A stretch of DNA of 64,000 bases from positions 342,531,875 to 342,595,874 of the forward strand of contig JAVHZZ010000003.1 of assembly GCA_036250195.1 (NCBI GenBank). Direction: 5' to 3'. The position numbers and the translations under genes are program-made. Source of the DNA: Mixophyes australis. Lineage: Eukaryota > Chordata > Amphibia > Anura > Limnodynastidae. Under the pieces are notes generated by a model, which worked only from the letters and a program-made list of their open reading frames with translations, was not told the DNA's origin and did no database searches. Shown here in pieces: positions 33,840 to 44,904 of the stretch (within the stretch, counting starts at the first letter, position 1; each line of letters opens with the position of its first letter).

Positions 33840-34123
33840 CATACTTGCCAACTTTTCCCTGCTAGCTTCAGGGAGATCCCGAGGGAGGTGGGTGTGTGGG
33901 GGCAGGACTTGATGAATCACATCATTTTGACACCGCCCCCTAAATGATTGTCACAATTGTGGCCAATTACAGCAGGAGGCGGGGCTAAGATTAAGCGATA
34001 TTTGTGTCATTAAGCCCCCGCCCCCCGCCACTTATCTATTGCTGGGGCGAGAACCGGGAGGTTGCCCTGCTCTTCCGGGAGCCCGTGAGTCTCCCGGACA
34101 TTCCGTGAGAATAGGCAACTATG
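33840..34123. mobile_element. CATACTTGCC hAT-type MITE (left part of composite)
   Basis: Ends CATACTTGCCAACTTTTCCC and AATAGGCAACTATG. GC-rich interior (GGAGGCGGGGCTAAG, CATTAAGCCCCCGCC). The left flank AGTTATAG (33832-33839) is not repeated exactly after this right end but is repeated after 34429. Confidence 0.85.
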
Positions 34124-34299
34124 CGTTAAAAAAAAGCAGCTAATGAATCTATACTGAAGTGTCTTTTACATTTCTGTCTCCATTACTGAAGTCATGTTGT
34201 CTTACCTGTCAGTCTTTGATTAAATCTTGATCTCTATGAAAATGGCCACCTCCATAGGCAACAATACATGGACATAGGACACAATTTCTGAACCGTGTC

Positions 34300-34429
34300 A
34301 TCATGCCACAGATGGCAAAGCCAACCACATCTTGTGCATCAGGGAGAATGCCAGACTCTTCAGGGAGTGAGGGAGATCACCCTTATTTCAGGGAGTCTCC
34401 CTGACATTCAGGGAGAGTTGGCAAGTATG
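34300..34429. mobile_element. CATACTTGCC MITE right end (right part of composite)
   Basis: CAGGGAGTCTCCCTGACATT followed by CAGGGAGAGTTGGCAAGTATG. It is immediately followed by AGTTATAG (34430-34437), the same 8-mer that precedes 33840. No left terminus of its own was found. Confidence 0.75.
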
Positions 34430-34437
34430 AGTTATAG

Positions 34438-35520
34438 AGCAACTAAATTCAAATGTAAATGTTTTTATTTCACTTATAAAGGTCAAAGTGCTGTTTAATG
34501 TTATCCTGCGCACCTGTTGCCTACAGTCAGAGGAATCAGACAATTTTTGTACTGAATCAGTATCCTGCCTATCAATTCACTAGAAACTAGTGACGACACT
34601 ATGGCATGAAAAGTCATCACTTTGTGTAGACTAATTGAGTTTTCACTTCAGAGCTGCAGCAAAACAGCATCAATCATAAACAAAAATAATGATAATAATA
34701 CATTTAAAAAAAAATACATCTCTCAGCTTACAAATATCAGCCTAAATGGGAAACAGTTGGAAAGGCCACGTCAGATTATGCCAGATGTAAATGTGTGATT
34801 ATCACAATAATATGGAATATAGCCTTCTAGCACAGTTTGTCCACTTGTAATGAATAGGTTTCTATTGATAGTGAATTTCAATATGTAACACACTTTTGAT
34901 GGAGTACTCATGTCGGCTGAATGGGTTGTTGCTATGGCAACATGAAGATATTACACAGACAGTAGTTTGTGATACTGGTAAACAAGAACATATTAGAACA
35001 TTGATGATTTATAAGGTTACTAATTAAATGAAAATAGACAATCTCTCTTTAACAAAACTTACATGACAAACAAGCTCATAAAGCAATTTTTGGTGTTACA
35101 ATGGGGGACTTAATTACAAGTTTACATTATATATTTATAACATTCATTAGCAATTTGTTAGCTTTATATCCTTATCCTTCTGAGGAAACTAGGAGTTGTA
35201 GGTGTTTAAAGGTTTAAGTTATTTTGAGTGCTGCTGGATTTCATAAGATTGAAGACCCTTTCTGTTAAAGAATACTGGAGGGACTGAGTTCTCCTGCGTG
35301 GCAAGTTCACAGAGAGAAACGGCTTATGGTGGATTCCATCTTTAGAATTCTTTCACACAAAAAAGAAGAACTCAGAGGAGAACACAATTATCCAGGAGAT
35401 TTTATATCAGAAACGCACCTCTGTCATATTTTGAAAAGTACGCACTTTACCATTATATGGGCTGTAAAACACTACACTAGGTGCACTCTCATATTTCTGA
35501 TATATATGTGAAAATATATA
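34438..35520. other. No recognised feature
   Basis: AT-rich unique-looking sequence. A 61-codon frame at 35326-35511 has no recognisable domain. Confidence 0.3.
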
Positions 35521-35521
35521 T

Positions 35522-35838
35522 AATCATTTATTTATAGAGCGCCACTAATTCCGCAGCGCTGTACAGAGAACTCACATCAGTCCCTGCCCCAATAGAGCTT
35601 ACAGTCTAAATTCCCTAACACACACACACAGACAGACTAGGGTAAATTTTGATAGCAGCCAATTAAGCTACTAATATGTTTTTGAAGTATAGGAGGAAAT
35701 TGGAGCACCCAGAGAAAACCCAAGCAAACACAGGGAGAACATACAAACTGCACACAGATGAGGCCATGGTCGGGAATCAAACTCATGACCCCAGTGCTGT
35801 GAGGCAGAAGTGCTAGCCACTAACCCGCCACCGCACTG
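35522..35838 (-). mobile_element. tRNA-derived SINE, copy 7
   Basis: Tail at left (ATCATTTATTTATAGAGCGC), head complement at right (TGCTAGCCACTAACCCGCCA). Body GGAGCACCCAGAGAAAACC is conserved. Near full length. Confidence 0.9.
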
Positions 35839-35849
35839 TATATATATGT

Positions 35850-36750
35850 TTCTCGGCGGGCTGTTACGGAGGCGTCAAATTGAATCTCACCTTAAATGGG
35901 GAAAATTAGCCGTTGGTCAAATTTTTTCTGTAGACAACAATTGCTACTGTAATATTTGGAGGCTAAAAACAAGTAACCAATTAGAAAAGGTTATACTGAG
36001 GAAGAGCAAATCAGCAATGTTAATTAATTTGCAATGAGTTATTTTGCTAACTGTGTTTCGATGACACCATCCCTTTAACTAAGTTTCACTTGGATCACTT
36101 AGAAACTAAAGGCATGGCTGGAATGGTAAGTTCTGATTATTTTGTTTCACTATATTTAATAAACTTAATAATGTGATCATCGCTCATTGCTGTCTATTAA
36201 TAAGTTGATTAAAAATATAAGAAAAAAAAAGTCTATGAACCCAAAGTCTGTGAAAATGATTTTGCTCACAAAATAGAAAGAGATTTGATGTACTCTTCAG
36301 ATGTTATATCTCAGATGTACTCTTGAGATATTATAAGGTTTAGAAATGGAATGTTATTAGGTTGGCTGCGGAGAAAATATTACAAGCAAAATGTCAAGTA
36401 AAGCCATTTCCTGCTGACAAGTCACACAAGAGAATTGGTGAACTTAGTGTTTATTGTAATGACAGATATATTACGGTGTTTTTCTTCTGGATTTCAGAAA
36501 TAAGAGGACGCTGTGCTTTCATTATGCCACAAAATAAACTACTTGGGCGAAATACATGACTGTGGATAATTTAAAAGATGCACTGATTAAAAATCCATCC
36601 CGCAGGAGATCTGTTTTCCACCAGTGGTTCTTATGAAATGTAACAGAACAAGTATTTAATGGCCAGATAACGGCTGTAGGCTTGTAGCATGTCGGGGAAC
36701 TAATTGTGGCATGTTTTCCTTAAATGACTGACCTGGTACACACACATAGA
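35850..36750. promoter_or_regulatory. Candidate conserved non-coding block E
   Basis: Repeat-free sequence with AT-rich homeodomain-like cores (GCAATGTTAATTAATTTGCA) and a distinctive stretch near 36660 (GGCCAGATAACGGCTGTAGG). A 65-codon frame at 36362-36559 has no known domain. The regulatory call is speculative. Confidence 0.22.
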
Positions 36751-37280
36751 TACATGAGTCTATATAGCCGTGTGTATGAGGCATGTCAGCTGACTCTTGG
36801 AAGGGTTGTCCGCTTTAAGCCACCTCCTACTTAACCACACGAGCCACCCACTGTATATCAAATAGGGGCATAATCCACCACGTTAGAGCTCCAGCTCACT
36901 ACTTATCATGCTAGCTGACATACTGACGGCTGTCCATGGTGCTTCTGTAAATATCTATTGCACCACCATAGAGTGACTATGTTCCCTAGTGGTAAAAGCC
37001 ATAGCGAGAGTTATCTCTGCAATTCAGGTAGCAAGGGGATCCCAGGAGGGAGGTAGCCCACTGTTTGTTATATGGACAGGTCAGGATCCATTAACGGCTT
37101 TAGAAAGTAGTGTAGCATGTAGTGTATTACCTTCTCTACCACATTTATTTATAAAAACAGCAACAAAAATTATTGCACATAAAACATAACAGAGATAGGA
37201 CTCCTCCAATAACATATATTGGTCGCCTACCAGATTTGGCAGATGTTGAGGGCTTATAATAAAGTTATTTTCCACAGAGA

Positions 37281-37500
37281 GCCCGTAAAATGTGATGTGC
37301 ACTTCAGAATAGGATGGCGGCCAATCGCAGAGAGGAGGTTTAGACCCAATGCGTTTCGACCTTCCACAGGTCTTTATCAAGGCCGTGGGGGGGTCAAAGC
37401 TAACACTTGAATGGTGTAGCACTTTGTACTACAGTATGCTGTATATATACAATATATAGATATATATGTATATATCTATATATATCTATATATCTAGATA
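37281..37500 (-). repeat. Penelope-type terminal repeat a, left copy
   Basis: GCCCGTAAAATGTGATGTGC through ACAGTATGCTGTATATATAC then (TA)n. 177 bp (37281-37457) match 39618-39794 with one visible difference, T at 37350 versus C at 39687. Together the two copies bracket a Penelope-like coding remnant, as the terminal repeats of these elements do. Confidence 0.8.
37347..37381 (-). ncRNA. Hammerhead-like hairpin a1
   Basis: Read on the minus strand: TTGATAAA, stem GACC, loop TGTGGAA, stem GGTC, GAAAC, then GCATT. The layout resembles the hammerhead core (CUGANGA, stem II, GAAA), but it has U-A in place of the C3-G8 pair and one extra A before stem II. The ACGCGT palindrome expected at stem III is mutated to ACGCAT. 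Activity unproven. Confidence 0.45.
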
Positions 37501-37504
37501 TACA

Positions 37505-38170
37505 AAAGAAAAAAGAAGCGCCAAAACATAGTGTGATATTGCCAAATCGGAGCAGTGATCAGAATAATTATCAAATTAGCCTCGTACCAGATATATAGTG
37601 TAATTTCGCTTATCTGAGAAAATATCCCTCTGCGAACTCCAGATCCTTCTTGTGCAGATTAGGGTACTCCAAACTAAAACTCAGATAGAAAGTAACAAAC
37701 AATAGTGTAGTGCGTTTTTAGCAAAAGTAAAACATCATTTAATTCATAAAATTGTATCCATAAACAGCAAATCAATGCCCGTACATTGAATAAAATCAAA
37801 TCAAGCTTATCTGTGCACTGTGATCGTCCACTGTCCAGTAAAGATCTCGCCATCCACTAGTGATCCTGGCTCCTTTACACCAATATACAGACAGGAGATA
37901 GTAATTCCTCAACCCTCTAAAACAGGTGACAATGCGTCCTCAGCCGACAGATCAAATCAAGTGCACCTCAAAAGAACCCTGACGCGTTTCGTCTGTTAGA
38001 CTTTATCAAAAGGATGAATGTTACCAAACATGACAAGCCTTCTTTTATAATGCCCGCTTCTCATCAATTCCACGATGGAAGCGCCGGAAACCGGAAGTTG
38101 TCAATGCCAGTGAGAAGCGCTGCCTCGCTATCGCTTCCGCCCTTCAGACTATCCAGTTAACTTCCGTTTT
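37505..38170 (-). mobile_element. Penelope-type terminal region b
   Basis: Shares TGCCCGTACATTGAATAAAA, AAGCTTATCTG and GCCTCGTACCA with the region at 61850-62350, and contains a hairpin of the same design (37981-38010). It lies between the left repeat a and the endonuclease remnant. Likely the 3' region of the same Penelope-like element. Confidence 0.6.
37983..38009 (-). ncRNA. Hammerhead-like hairpin b
   Basis: On the minus strand: TTGATAAA, stem GTCT, loop AAC, stem AGAC, GAAAC, GCGTC. Stem II bases differ from hairpin a but pair perfectly, so the structure rather than the sequence is conserved. It includes the ACGCGT palindrome. Confidence 0.5.
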
Positions 38171-38712
38171 CCACAAAAACGTCACTTCTGTTACAAATCG
38201 TTCAATAAAGATATTCAAGGATACAAAACTTTAATCTTAAGACACAAAATATGTTTAAATCGCACTACTGTCTCCCTTAAGCAGGGGATCAATAATAAAT
38301 TTAGTGATTATTGGGTCAAAGTTGAGTACAACTAATTTTCAACATAATAAAACTAGTTTACAACAACCATAAGTAAAAATTGAATAGGCACATAACTCCG
38401 CCCTTAGGACCTAACACACAGGAACAGCAGGTAAGTAATTATACAATAATAGATAAATAGGAATACAATCAGTAAAGATCAATCGCTTTTATACCATCAG
38501 AATCCAGTACATAATACTATGAACAGTGAAGGAATTACAAAGCTAAACTATACAGAGACCAAGCTCACTAGAGAACCAATAGATCAACAATCAATGTATG
38601 AAATCTATATCTATATTAATACAAGTACATGTAAACTAACATACAGTCAGAGAAATAAAATTAAACATAGAGGAGATGAAAGGGGAGAAAAGAACAAAAA
38701 ACAGTTAATTCC

Positions 38713-39617
38713 TTATATAAACGGGGCTATTTCAAATGCTTCATTCAAGCCTAAAGGAGCAAGTGTGTTTAGTTTAAATATCCAGTACATTTCCCTACAT
38801 GATAACTTACGGGCAAGATCCCCACCCCTAGGGCCTAAAATTACATGTTCTATCGCTTTAAATTTAAGATGGCTATGGTCCCCGTTATGAGATAATAGAA
38901 AATGCTTAGAGACTGCATGCATCTCCACTCTATTTTTTATAGCTCGTACATGTTCCTGTATCCAAATCTTAAGCATTCTCTTAGTTTTTCCAATATACTT
39001 CAGATGACAGGGGCATTCGAGCATTTAGATTACCGAAGTAGTCATGCAATCCATACCACCTTTAATCTTATACTCATTAGCATCAGTGGAATCAGAGAAA
39101 GTTTTATTCTTGGGATCAACCCATTTACAGACATTACATCTACTACATTTCATAAAACCTGAACTAAAGTCTGCCAGGAAATTCCCCTTATTTAACAATT
39201 CCACCCTTTTCACCAGCATACTAGGGGCCAACATAGCCTTGAGGTTCTTAGTTCTCCTAAACACAATATCACAATATCAGGTCTATCATTCAATTCCGCC
39301 CCCAAAATAGGATCCATTTTAATAATGCTCCAATGTTTATTAAGAGAATGTTTGATCCTCTTCTCATCAATACAAAATTCCGTTATAAATGGAACCATTT
39401 CCCTTTTATTTTGCTTCCTATAAGTTTATATCTCCTCTCTCCCTTTCTCTCTAGTCTTACTCAATGCATCATCCAATATGCTGACAGGGTAACCACGTTC
39501 CCTGAACCGTTGAAAACAGATTTCAGATTGGGTTTCACATACTTCATTATTAGAGCAATTCCTCTTCACTCTATTAAATTGAGAAAATGGGATATTATCC
39601 TTCCATTTTTTTTGGTG
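38713..39617 (-). pseudogene. Penelope-like element remnant: RT C-terminus and GIY-YIG endonuclease
   Basis: Minus-strand coding remnant. In order it shows FSQFNRVKRNCSNN and FRERGYP (end of the reverse-transcriptase region), PFITEFCIDEKRIKHSLNKHW, RRTKNLKAMLAPSML, a Cys cluster CSRCNVC, then a GIY-YIG-type nuclease segment (MLECPCHLKYIGKTKR, EHVRAIKN, a downstream His, and a closing YWIFKLNTLAPLGLNE). These are established features of Penelope-like retroelements, whose nuclease nicks DNA for target-primed reverse transcription. It is broken by an in-frame stop just before MLECPC (39025-39027, where Tyr is expected), another stop at 39426-39428 and a frame change near 39210-39264. The catalytic RT palm is missing (5' truncation at 39617). 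Not functional. Confidence 0.85.
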
Positions 39618-39794
39618 GCCCGTAAAATGTGATGTGCACTTCAGAATAGGATGGCGGCCAATCGCAGAGAGGAGGTTTAGACCCAACGCGTTTCGACCTT
39701 CCACAGGTCTTTATCAAGGCCGTGGGGGGGTCAAAGCTAACACTTGAATGGTGTAGCACTTTGTACTACAGTATGCTGTATATATACAATATAT
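39618..39794 (-). repeat. Penelope-type terminal repeat a, right copy
   Basis: Near-identical to 37281-37457. It directly abuts the truncated coding remnant and is followed by a long (TA)n tract. The junction at 39617/39618 lies inside an artificial open frame. Confidence 0.8.
39684..39718 (-). ncRNA. Hammerhead-like hairpin a2
   Basis: Same as hairpin a1 but with the ACGCGT palindrome intact (C at 39687). Stem II GACC/GGTC, loop TGTGGAA on the minus strand. Confidence 0.45.
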
Positions 39795-39813
39795 ATATGT
39801 ATATATGTATATA

Positions 39814-39853
<40 letters not shown>

Positions 39854-39886
39854 TATATATATATATATAGATATATATATATATAG
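39778..39886. repeat. (TA)n microsatellite
   Basis: Imperfect TA tract with GTA and CTA interruptions, similar to the shorter tract at 37440-37500 next to the left repeat. Confidence 0.9.
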
Positions 39887-40061
39887 TGGTAGAAGTAGAA
39901 ATTTAGAAGTGATGGTATGAAAAATGTAACAGGAATGGAAGTGAATGGAACGTAATAATGTAATGTAATAATGTATTGTAATAGTTTTTTACCCCCACTT
40001 CCACCACTCTCTCTCTCCCTCCCTCTGTCTCTATGTATTTATTTCTTTATATTATATATAA

Positions 40062-40136
40062 TACATTTTTGGAGTGTGGAAGGAATGCGAACACCCGGAG
40101 GAAACAAACTCCACACAGATAAGGCCATGGTCGGGA
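40062..40136 (-). mobile_element. SINE fragment, copy 8
   Basis: TTTTTGGAGTGTGGAAGGAA, ACACCCGGAGGAAACAAACT and CCACACAGATAAGGCCATGG are the complement of the SINE body with an internal deletion. Both ends are missing. Confidence 0.75.
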
Positions 40137-40535
40137 GTGTGCTTATTGCTACTTGCTTTTATATAATTGTATTACCTCTAATAATGGATGCTATTAGATT
40201 GCTGTTTGTTAGCTCTAACAAGAACATAGTGGGAGTCACAGTATTCCGACCCCCATTATTATCCACACAGCCCCTTTTTGGATCCCTCATTGTTGCCTTC
40301 AGTGTTTTGTTTTGTATACTTTCCATTTAACATGTATCTGTGTGTGTAAAACTTGCTGAAAACAATGCAGCTGAACAATATCAAACATCTTACCTTTGTG
40401 AGATCATTTCTATAAATTATTGTTCTTATCCGTATGGATCTTGAGAGACCAACTTCAGCTCTTCACTAATTTGACTCCTGGATCAGTGTTGTGCTGATGC
40501 TGCTTTGTGTGTTCAGCATCATTTTCTTTGTCTGA
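40137..40535. other. No recognised feature
   Basis: AT-rich, no repeat or gene identified. Confidence 0.3.
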
Positions 40536-40539
40536 TGAG

Positions 40540-40840
40540 TAGAAGGAAAAATGTATCTGTGTTGAAAATATTGTGTTTGTCAGCAGTCTGCTAAATCGCG
40601 AGCTGCAATATTTTGCTTCACCTCCTGCTGTCTTTAGACCTGGTTGTACCTTCAAAATCCCCCTTTAATTGATTCTGGAGCTGCAGTTAATGGCCGCTAG
40701 AACCTATTATCTTGTCTATTTGGCATTTTAAACACAGCGACGAGAGTTGCCTAAATATAAGATCCTGCTGTGTGTTATCATTTTAGTCTAACTTGCTCTT
40801 AAAAAGCATTTAAAAAGAACAGGCACAAATAAATGTGCTT
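40540..40840. promoter_or_regulatory. Candidate conserved non-coding block F
   Basis: Repeat-free block with CCCCTTTAATTGATTCTGGA and GCAGTTAATGGCCGCTAGAA. No coding signal. Proposed as possible conserved non-coding DNA only from its appearance. Confidence 0.2.
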
Positions 40841-42230
40841 ATTGGACATAAAAGAGGTTTTCACAAGGTTAATAGCATGTTTTTGTTATTTGGAAACTTC
40901 AGTAAAAATTTAATTTGTATCCATCGTCCCTTCGTACAACTAGCAGAAACTGGGTTCCATGCCAGCAACAAGAGGAATTTGGGGCCCAGGTACAGCAACT
41001 TTTGGCCCTCCCCATAGAGGAGAAGGAAAGGGGAGGTGCTGATAAGGGGGTGGGGCCACTTTTTGGGAGGCATGGTCAACATGGGACATGGTTGTATCGC
41101 TTTAAACATAGCATATTATGTATTAAAACGGTGTTGCTCTCACCTACCTGTTATTACAGCTTTCACAAACTAGTACTGGATTCTTCTATGTATCCTGGAA
41201 TGTTGGGGCCTCTTTGGAAAATGTATAGGCACACGAAATATAGAAAGCAGAGCAATAGGTAAACACAGTACATAACACAGATCACACAGTATATAATACA
41301 TACATTATAATAAAACATTACATTTTCCCAGCCACTTTACACCATCCCAGCCACATCACACCACCCCTCAGTCACATCACGCCAAACACGCTAATCTGTC
41401 AACACGCTGAATGGGAAAAATGTCCTTAGAAATGTTAAGAGGTTAGATGCTTACACACCTGAAACAATGCTTTGCCACAGATTGTTTGTTTTATATAGTA
41501 TGTCATAAGTGAACTAAAGTCCTTTCCTATCCTATCTATTGGACCCGATAGATAGGTGGCTGGCTGTGCGGTTTGGAAAATGTGGCACGCGGTATTGTAA
41601 TATCATATGACGACATTTAAATCAGTAATAGGTATATTAGTAACATTGTGGTATTAGTGGCTGCTTTCTATTGATATTACTATAATTGTTTTATTGCTCC
41701 CATCATGTTGCAGTTCTTTTCATTGATGTTTTTGATAATTTTGCAGCTATAGCAATTTACTAAATATACATTATGTGCATCTATATGATGCATGTTACTG
41801 TCACTCACATGCGGTGCATTAGGGGGGCGTCATCTAAGCTACCTAGAGATATTAGAGGGTAGGACCCAGCAGATAACGGCTGAACAACAACACCAAGGAA
41901 TATAGTACACCACATGTAAACGTGCATCGCCAACTACATTTAAAATTACATTCTCACTTTTACTTTAAGCTTCTATGCTGCCTTAAAAAGAGCAGCAGAC
42001 ACACTGTTAAAAATACCCGCTTAATAACAAATAAAATCACAAGGCTTTCACTGACACTAGTAACCAGATATTAACTTTCATAGAACTATGGGGCCCTATA
42101 TCTGGTGAAAATATATTTGAAGGGGTCACTTCCAGTGGCAGTACTGCAATAAAAGTCACTGCGTTAAATATTTAACAATCATCAAGTACGGTACAAGCCC
42201 TGCCGCAATTCTTGTTCTGTTATTGACAAA
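40841..42230. other. No recognised gene
   Basis: About 40990-41060 is GC-richer (GGGGTGGGGCC) and may be part of a MITE. The remainder is AT-rich and unassigned. Confidence 0.3.
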
Positions 42231-42239
42231 TCAGGAACA

Positions 42240-42500
42240 AAATGATTGAAGATTTTATTCTTTGAATATTTTTTTCAGTGTTCAATGGGGATTTTTTTTT
42301 AAAAAAAATAAAAAATAAAATAATTATGTTTTAATATTTTGATTCTATTCTTTACATTTAATTTTTTTTACCAGCCCACCAAGTGAATCTGAAAGCCCAT
42401 TGAACATGCGTGAACTGGCTAGCCATGTTATGCATGCACGTATGCCCTCAGCCTAGCCCGGGAACTGTTGAGTTAACCCTTACTGTTCTGGGCCCGTATC
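42240..42500. repeat. Diverged interspersed repeat (AAGTGAATCTGAAAGCCC family)
   Basis: CCAAGTGAATCTGAAAGCCC followed by CATGCGTGAACTGGCTAGCC corresponds to 44210-44260 (GTGGATTTGGAAGCCCAATG) and, inverted, to 45940-46015 (CATGCACGTCAAACTGGAAG). The A/T-rich left part (42290-42370) precedes it. Probably an old DNA element. Confidence 0.5.
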
Positions 42501-43233
42501 TCCAGGGTAGCTGATTACAGCTCAGTAGCCCCGGCAACAAGTGATTTATTTATTTATTGCTCTTGGTGTGAGTTTGTATGCACCATTTATGCGTTTTTTG
42601 TAAATGTATAAGACAGAGACATGAGACATAAAGGATGTGATTCAGAAATCTTCTCATTGCAAGATCAAGAAACACATAAAAAAAAGCCCACTTAACTGTT
42701 CTTTCCATTATACCTCTTAAAGTGGAATGCTGTATATCAGGTACACGATGACACATGCGTCACTTTTGTGTGGGCCCTCGAGACAGTCACTGTGAAAAAA
42801 GAATTTCTTTGCAAACTTTTTCTGCAGTCTCAAGTTAAGCAGTGTCATTAATTCAGAGAAACACATTTTGTGTTCACATTTTAATGACTACAGCTGGGAC
42901 TCGTAGAAATAGAAGGCTATATGTCCTGCTTTAGTTTGTGAGACTTTTTAATTTTATTTTTCCGACATACAGTGCGGATTCAGGTAAATGTGCTAATGCG
43001 GATAATTTGTGCAGTCATTAATGTATATAGCATTGGCAAGTACAAACCTATACTATTGACACACACAAACTACGCAGAGTGTGGGTAAAATACTATATGT
43101 AGCACAGATGACATAGATTTTTAACTCTGAGTTGAGCAAAACAGAGTGAGGTTTTCAAATTCTCTAAAGTAACAAATTTCAAGCATCCAATCTCCTTTCA
43201 GGCTTATTCTCTATAAGACTGTTACATTTCATT

Positions 43234-43530
43234 CAGCACGGTGGCTAAGTGGTTAGCACTTCTGCCTCACAGCACTGGGGTCATGACTTCAGTTCCCGAC
43301 CATGGTCTTATCTGTGAGGAGTTTGTATGTTCTCCCTGTGTTTGCATGGGTTTTCACCAGGTGCTCTGGTTTGCTCCCACACTCCAAAAACATAATAGTA
43401 GGTTAATTGGCTTCTAATAATATAAAACAAAACACTCCAATGGGGCAGGGACTGATGTGAATGAGTTCTCTGTACAGCGCTGCGGAATCAGTGGCGCTAT
43501 ATAAATAAATGATGATGATGATGATGATGA
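43234..43530 (+). mobile_element. tRNA-derived SINE, copy 9
   Basis: Head AGCACGGTGGCTAAGTGGTT (A box with C to A change), B-box region GACTTCAGTTCCCG, body, and the tail GCGCTGCGGAATCAGTGGCG, TATATAAATAAAT and (GAT)n. Both sides carry ATTCAGC (43231-43237 and 43531-43537), a likely 7-bp target duplication. Confidence 0.9.
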
Positions 43531-43639
43531 TTCAGCTCTATTTGTGGAGTTATGGTGTCTCCCTATCTATCCATGGTTTAAAATCGGCGATAGCACTACG
43601 GTAACCAGATAAGAATTCGCCGACATTCTGCGGAAGCCT

Positions 43640-44041
43640 ATTTAACCAAAATCGTGGCAGTTAGAGGAGAGGAAATTTCACAACCAGCAAAGGAAGGGGT
43701 TCTTTACAGTAAGGGCAGTCAAGATATGGAATTCATTGCCAGGGAAGGTTGTGATGACAGATTCAATAGATATGTTTAAGAAAGGGTTAGACAAATTTTT
43801 AGCGGAAAGGTGTATCCAGGGATACGACCGTTAATTAAAATGTAGGATAGTAGTGGATATAGGGTAAAAGTAGGACTGCAATATTGAGTCTGGGGGGATT
43901 TTCACAATTGAAACAGATTGGCGGTTGCTTACTCTGGATCAATTTCAAATATAAGTGCTGGATCGCAGGAGATCTAAATAGGTTGAACTTGATGGACTGG
44001 TGTCTTTTTTCAACCTCATCAACTATGTTACTATGTTACAT
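43640..44041 (+). mobile_element. CR1-type LINE 3' end
   Basis: Frame-read FFTVRAVKIWNSLPGKVV then SIDMFKKGLDKFLAE matches the C-terminal end of CR1-like reverse-transcriptase proteins. It is followed by a 3' region ending TTGAACTTGATGGACTGGTG and repeated TATGTTAC. Strongly 5' truncated. Confidence 0.7.
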
Positions 44042-44057
44042 ATTCCTCTGCAATCCT

Positions 44058-44330
44058 TTTGTTATCGCAATCTCCGGATGACGATAGCAAAAACTATTTA
44101 ATAAACAAATGCATTATTATTAAAATAAAGCATGTTTTGTCAACTGAAAATAATATTAAAAGTATTATTGTTTTTAAATATGTTTTATATATTTCTAAAC
44201 GTTTTTTCTTACAAGTGGATTTGGAAGCCCAATGTGCATGTGTGAACTATCTGGGTCACGTAGGTGCAAATCCCTAGTCACTGGCCCGACAAACCATTAA
44301 GTCTATTCTTACCGCCAGTATGGCGATAAG
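44058..44330. repeat. Diverged repeat of the 42240 family with GCGATA ends
   Basis: TTATCGCAATCTCCGG at left and CAGTATGGCGATAAG at right suggest inverted ends. The interior GTGGATTTGGAAGCCCAATG matches 42380-42420. Likely an old MITE. Confidence 0.5.
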
Positions 44331-44835
44331 AGATTTCCTATCGCTGTGATAAGTAGCTACAGAAAACCACTATTATCGCCACTTTTCAGTGCATTATTTT
44401 ACTCTGCGCATATTTTATAATTTTAGGCCAATTATATGTTTTATGTGCTACATATAGCACTTCCTAACTCTTACAGATTCTGTTTGGGTCTGGCATTGAC
44501 TTACATGCTGTTTCTGTCTCAGTCAGACCTGCATTTGGTTAAAGACAACTTAGGCCTGGACCCTGGGCGGCAGAATTACAGGGAAGGAAGGCTGGCACTT
44601 AGCTTCTCTCTTGTTTTATATTTATCTGTACTCAAAAGGGATGGAAGAAATTTGTGTTGGCCTGACCGCATAAAGCATGATCATTTTTAATTACTAGAAG
44701 AATACATGGGTTGTTGTTGTGACTATGGACCCCCTAAGCAATGGTAGAAAGGGAACACATCAGTATGCCCTAAGAGAAAATATAGTTTCACTGCCTGGCC
44801 TGAATGTGACAATTTTCAGAAGCATTTAGATGGTG

Positions 44836-44877
44836 AAGCTGGTAAGTGATTGGTGACTCCCAATCACTTACCAGCTT
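44836..44877. repeat. Perfect 18-bp palindrome
   Basis: AAGCTGGTAAGTGATTGG and its exact complement at 44860-44877, separated by TGACTC. No element ends recognised around it. Confidence 0.95.
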
Positions 44878-44904
44878 TGTTTATAGAACGTATCCGCTAT
44901 AGAG

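Noticed and set aside
36050..36075. GTTTCGATGACACCATC as another hammerhead-like site
   Set aside because: No GCGT palindrome and no pairing stem follow the TTTC box.
37219..37410. 63-codon frame across repeat a
   Set aside because: Lies within the Penelope-type terminal repeat and hairpin; not protein-like.
38519..39632. Plus-strand frames of 86-123 codons
   Set aside because: Antisense to the Penelope-like coding remnant.
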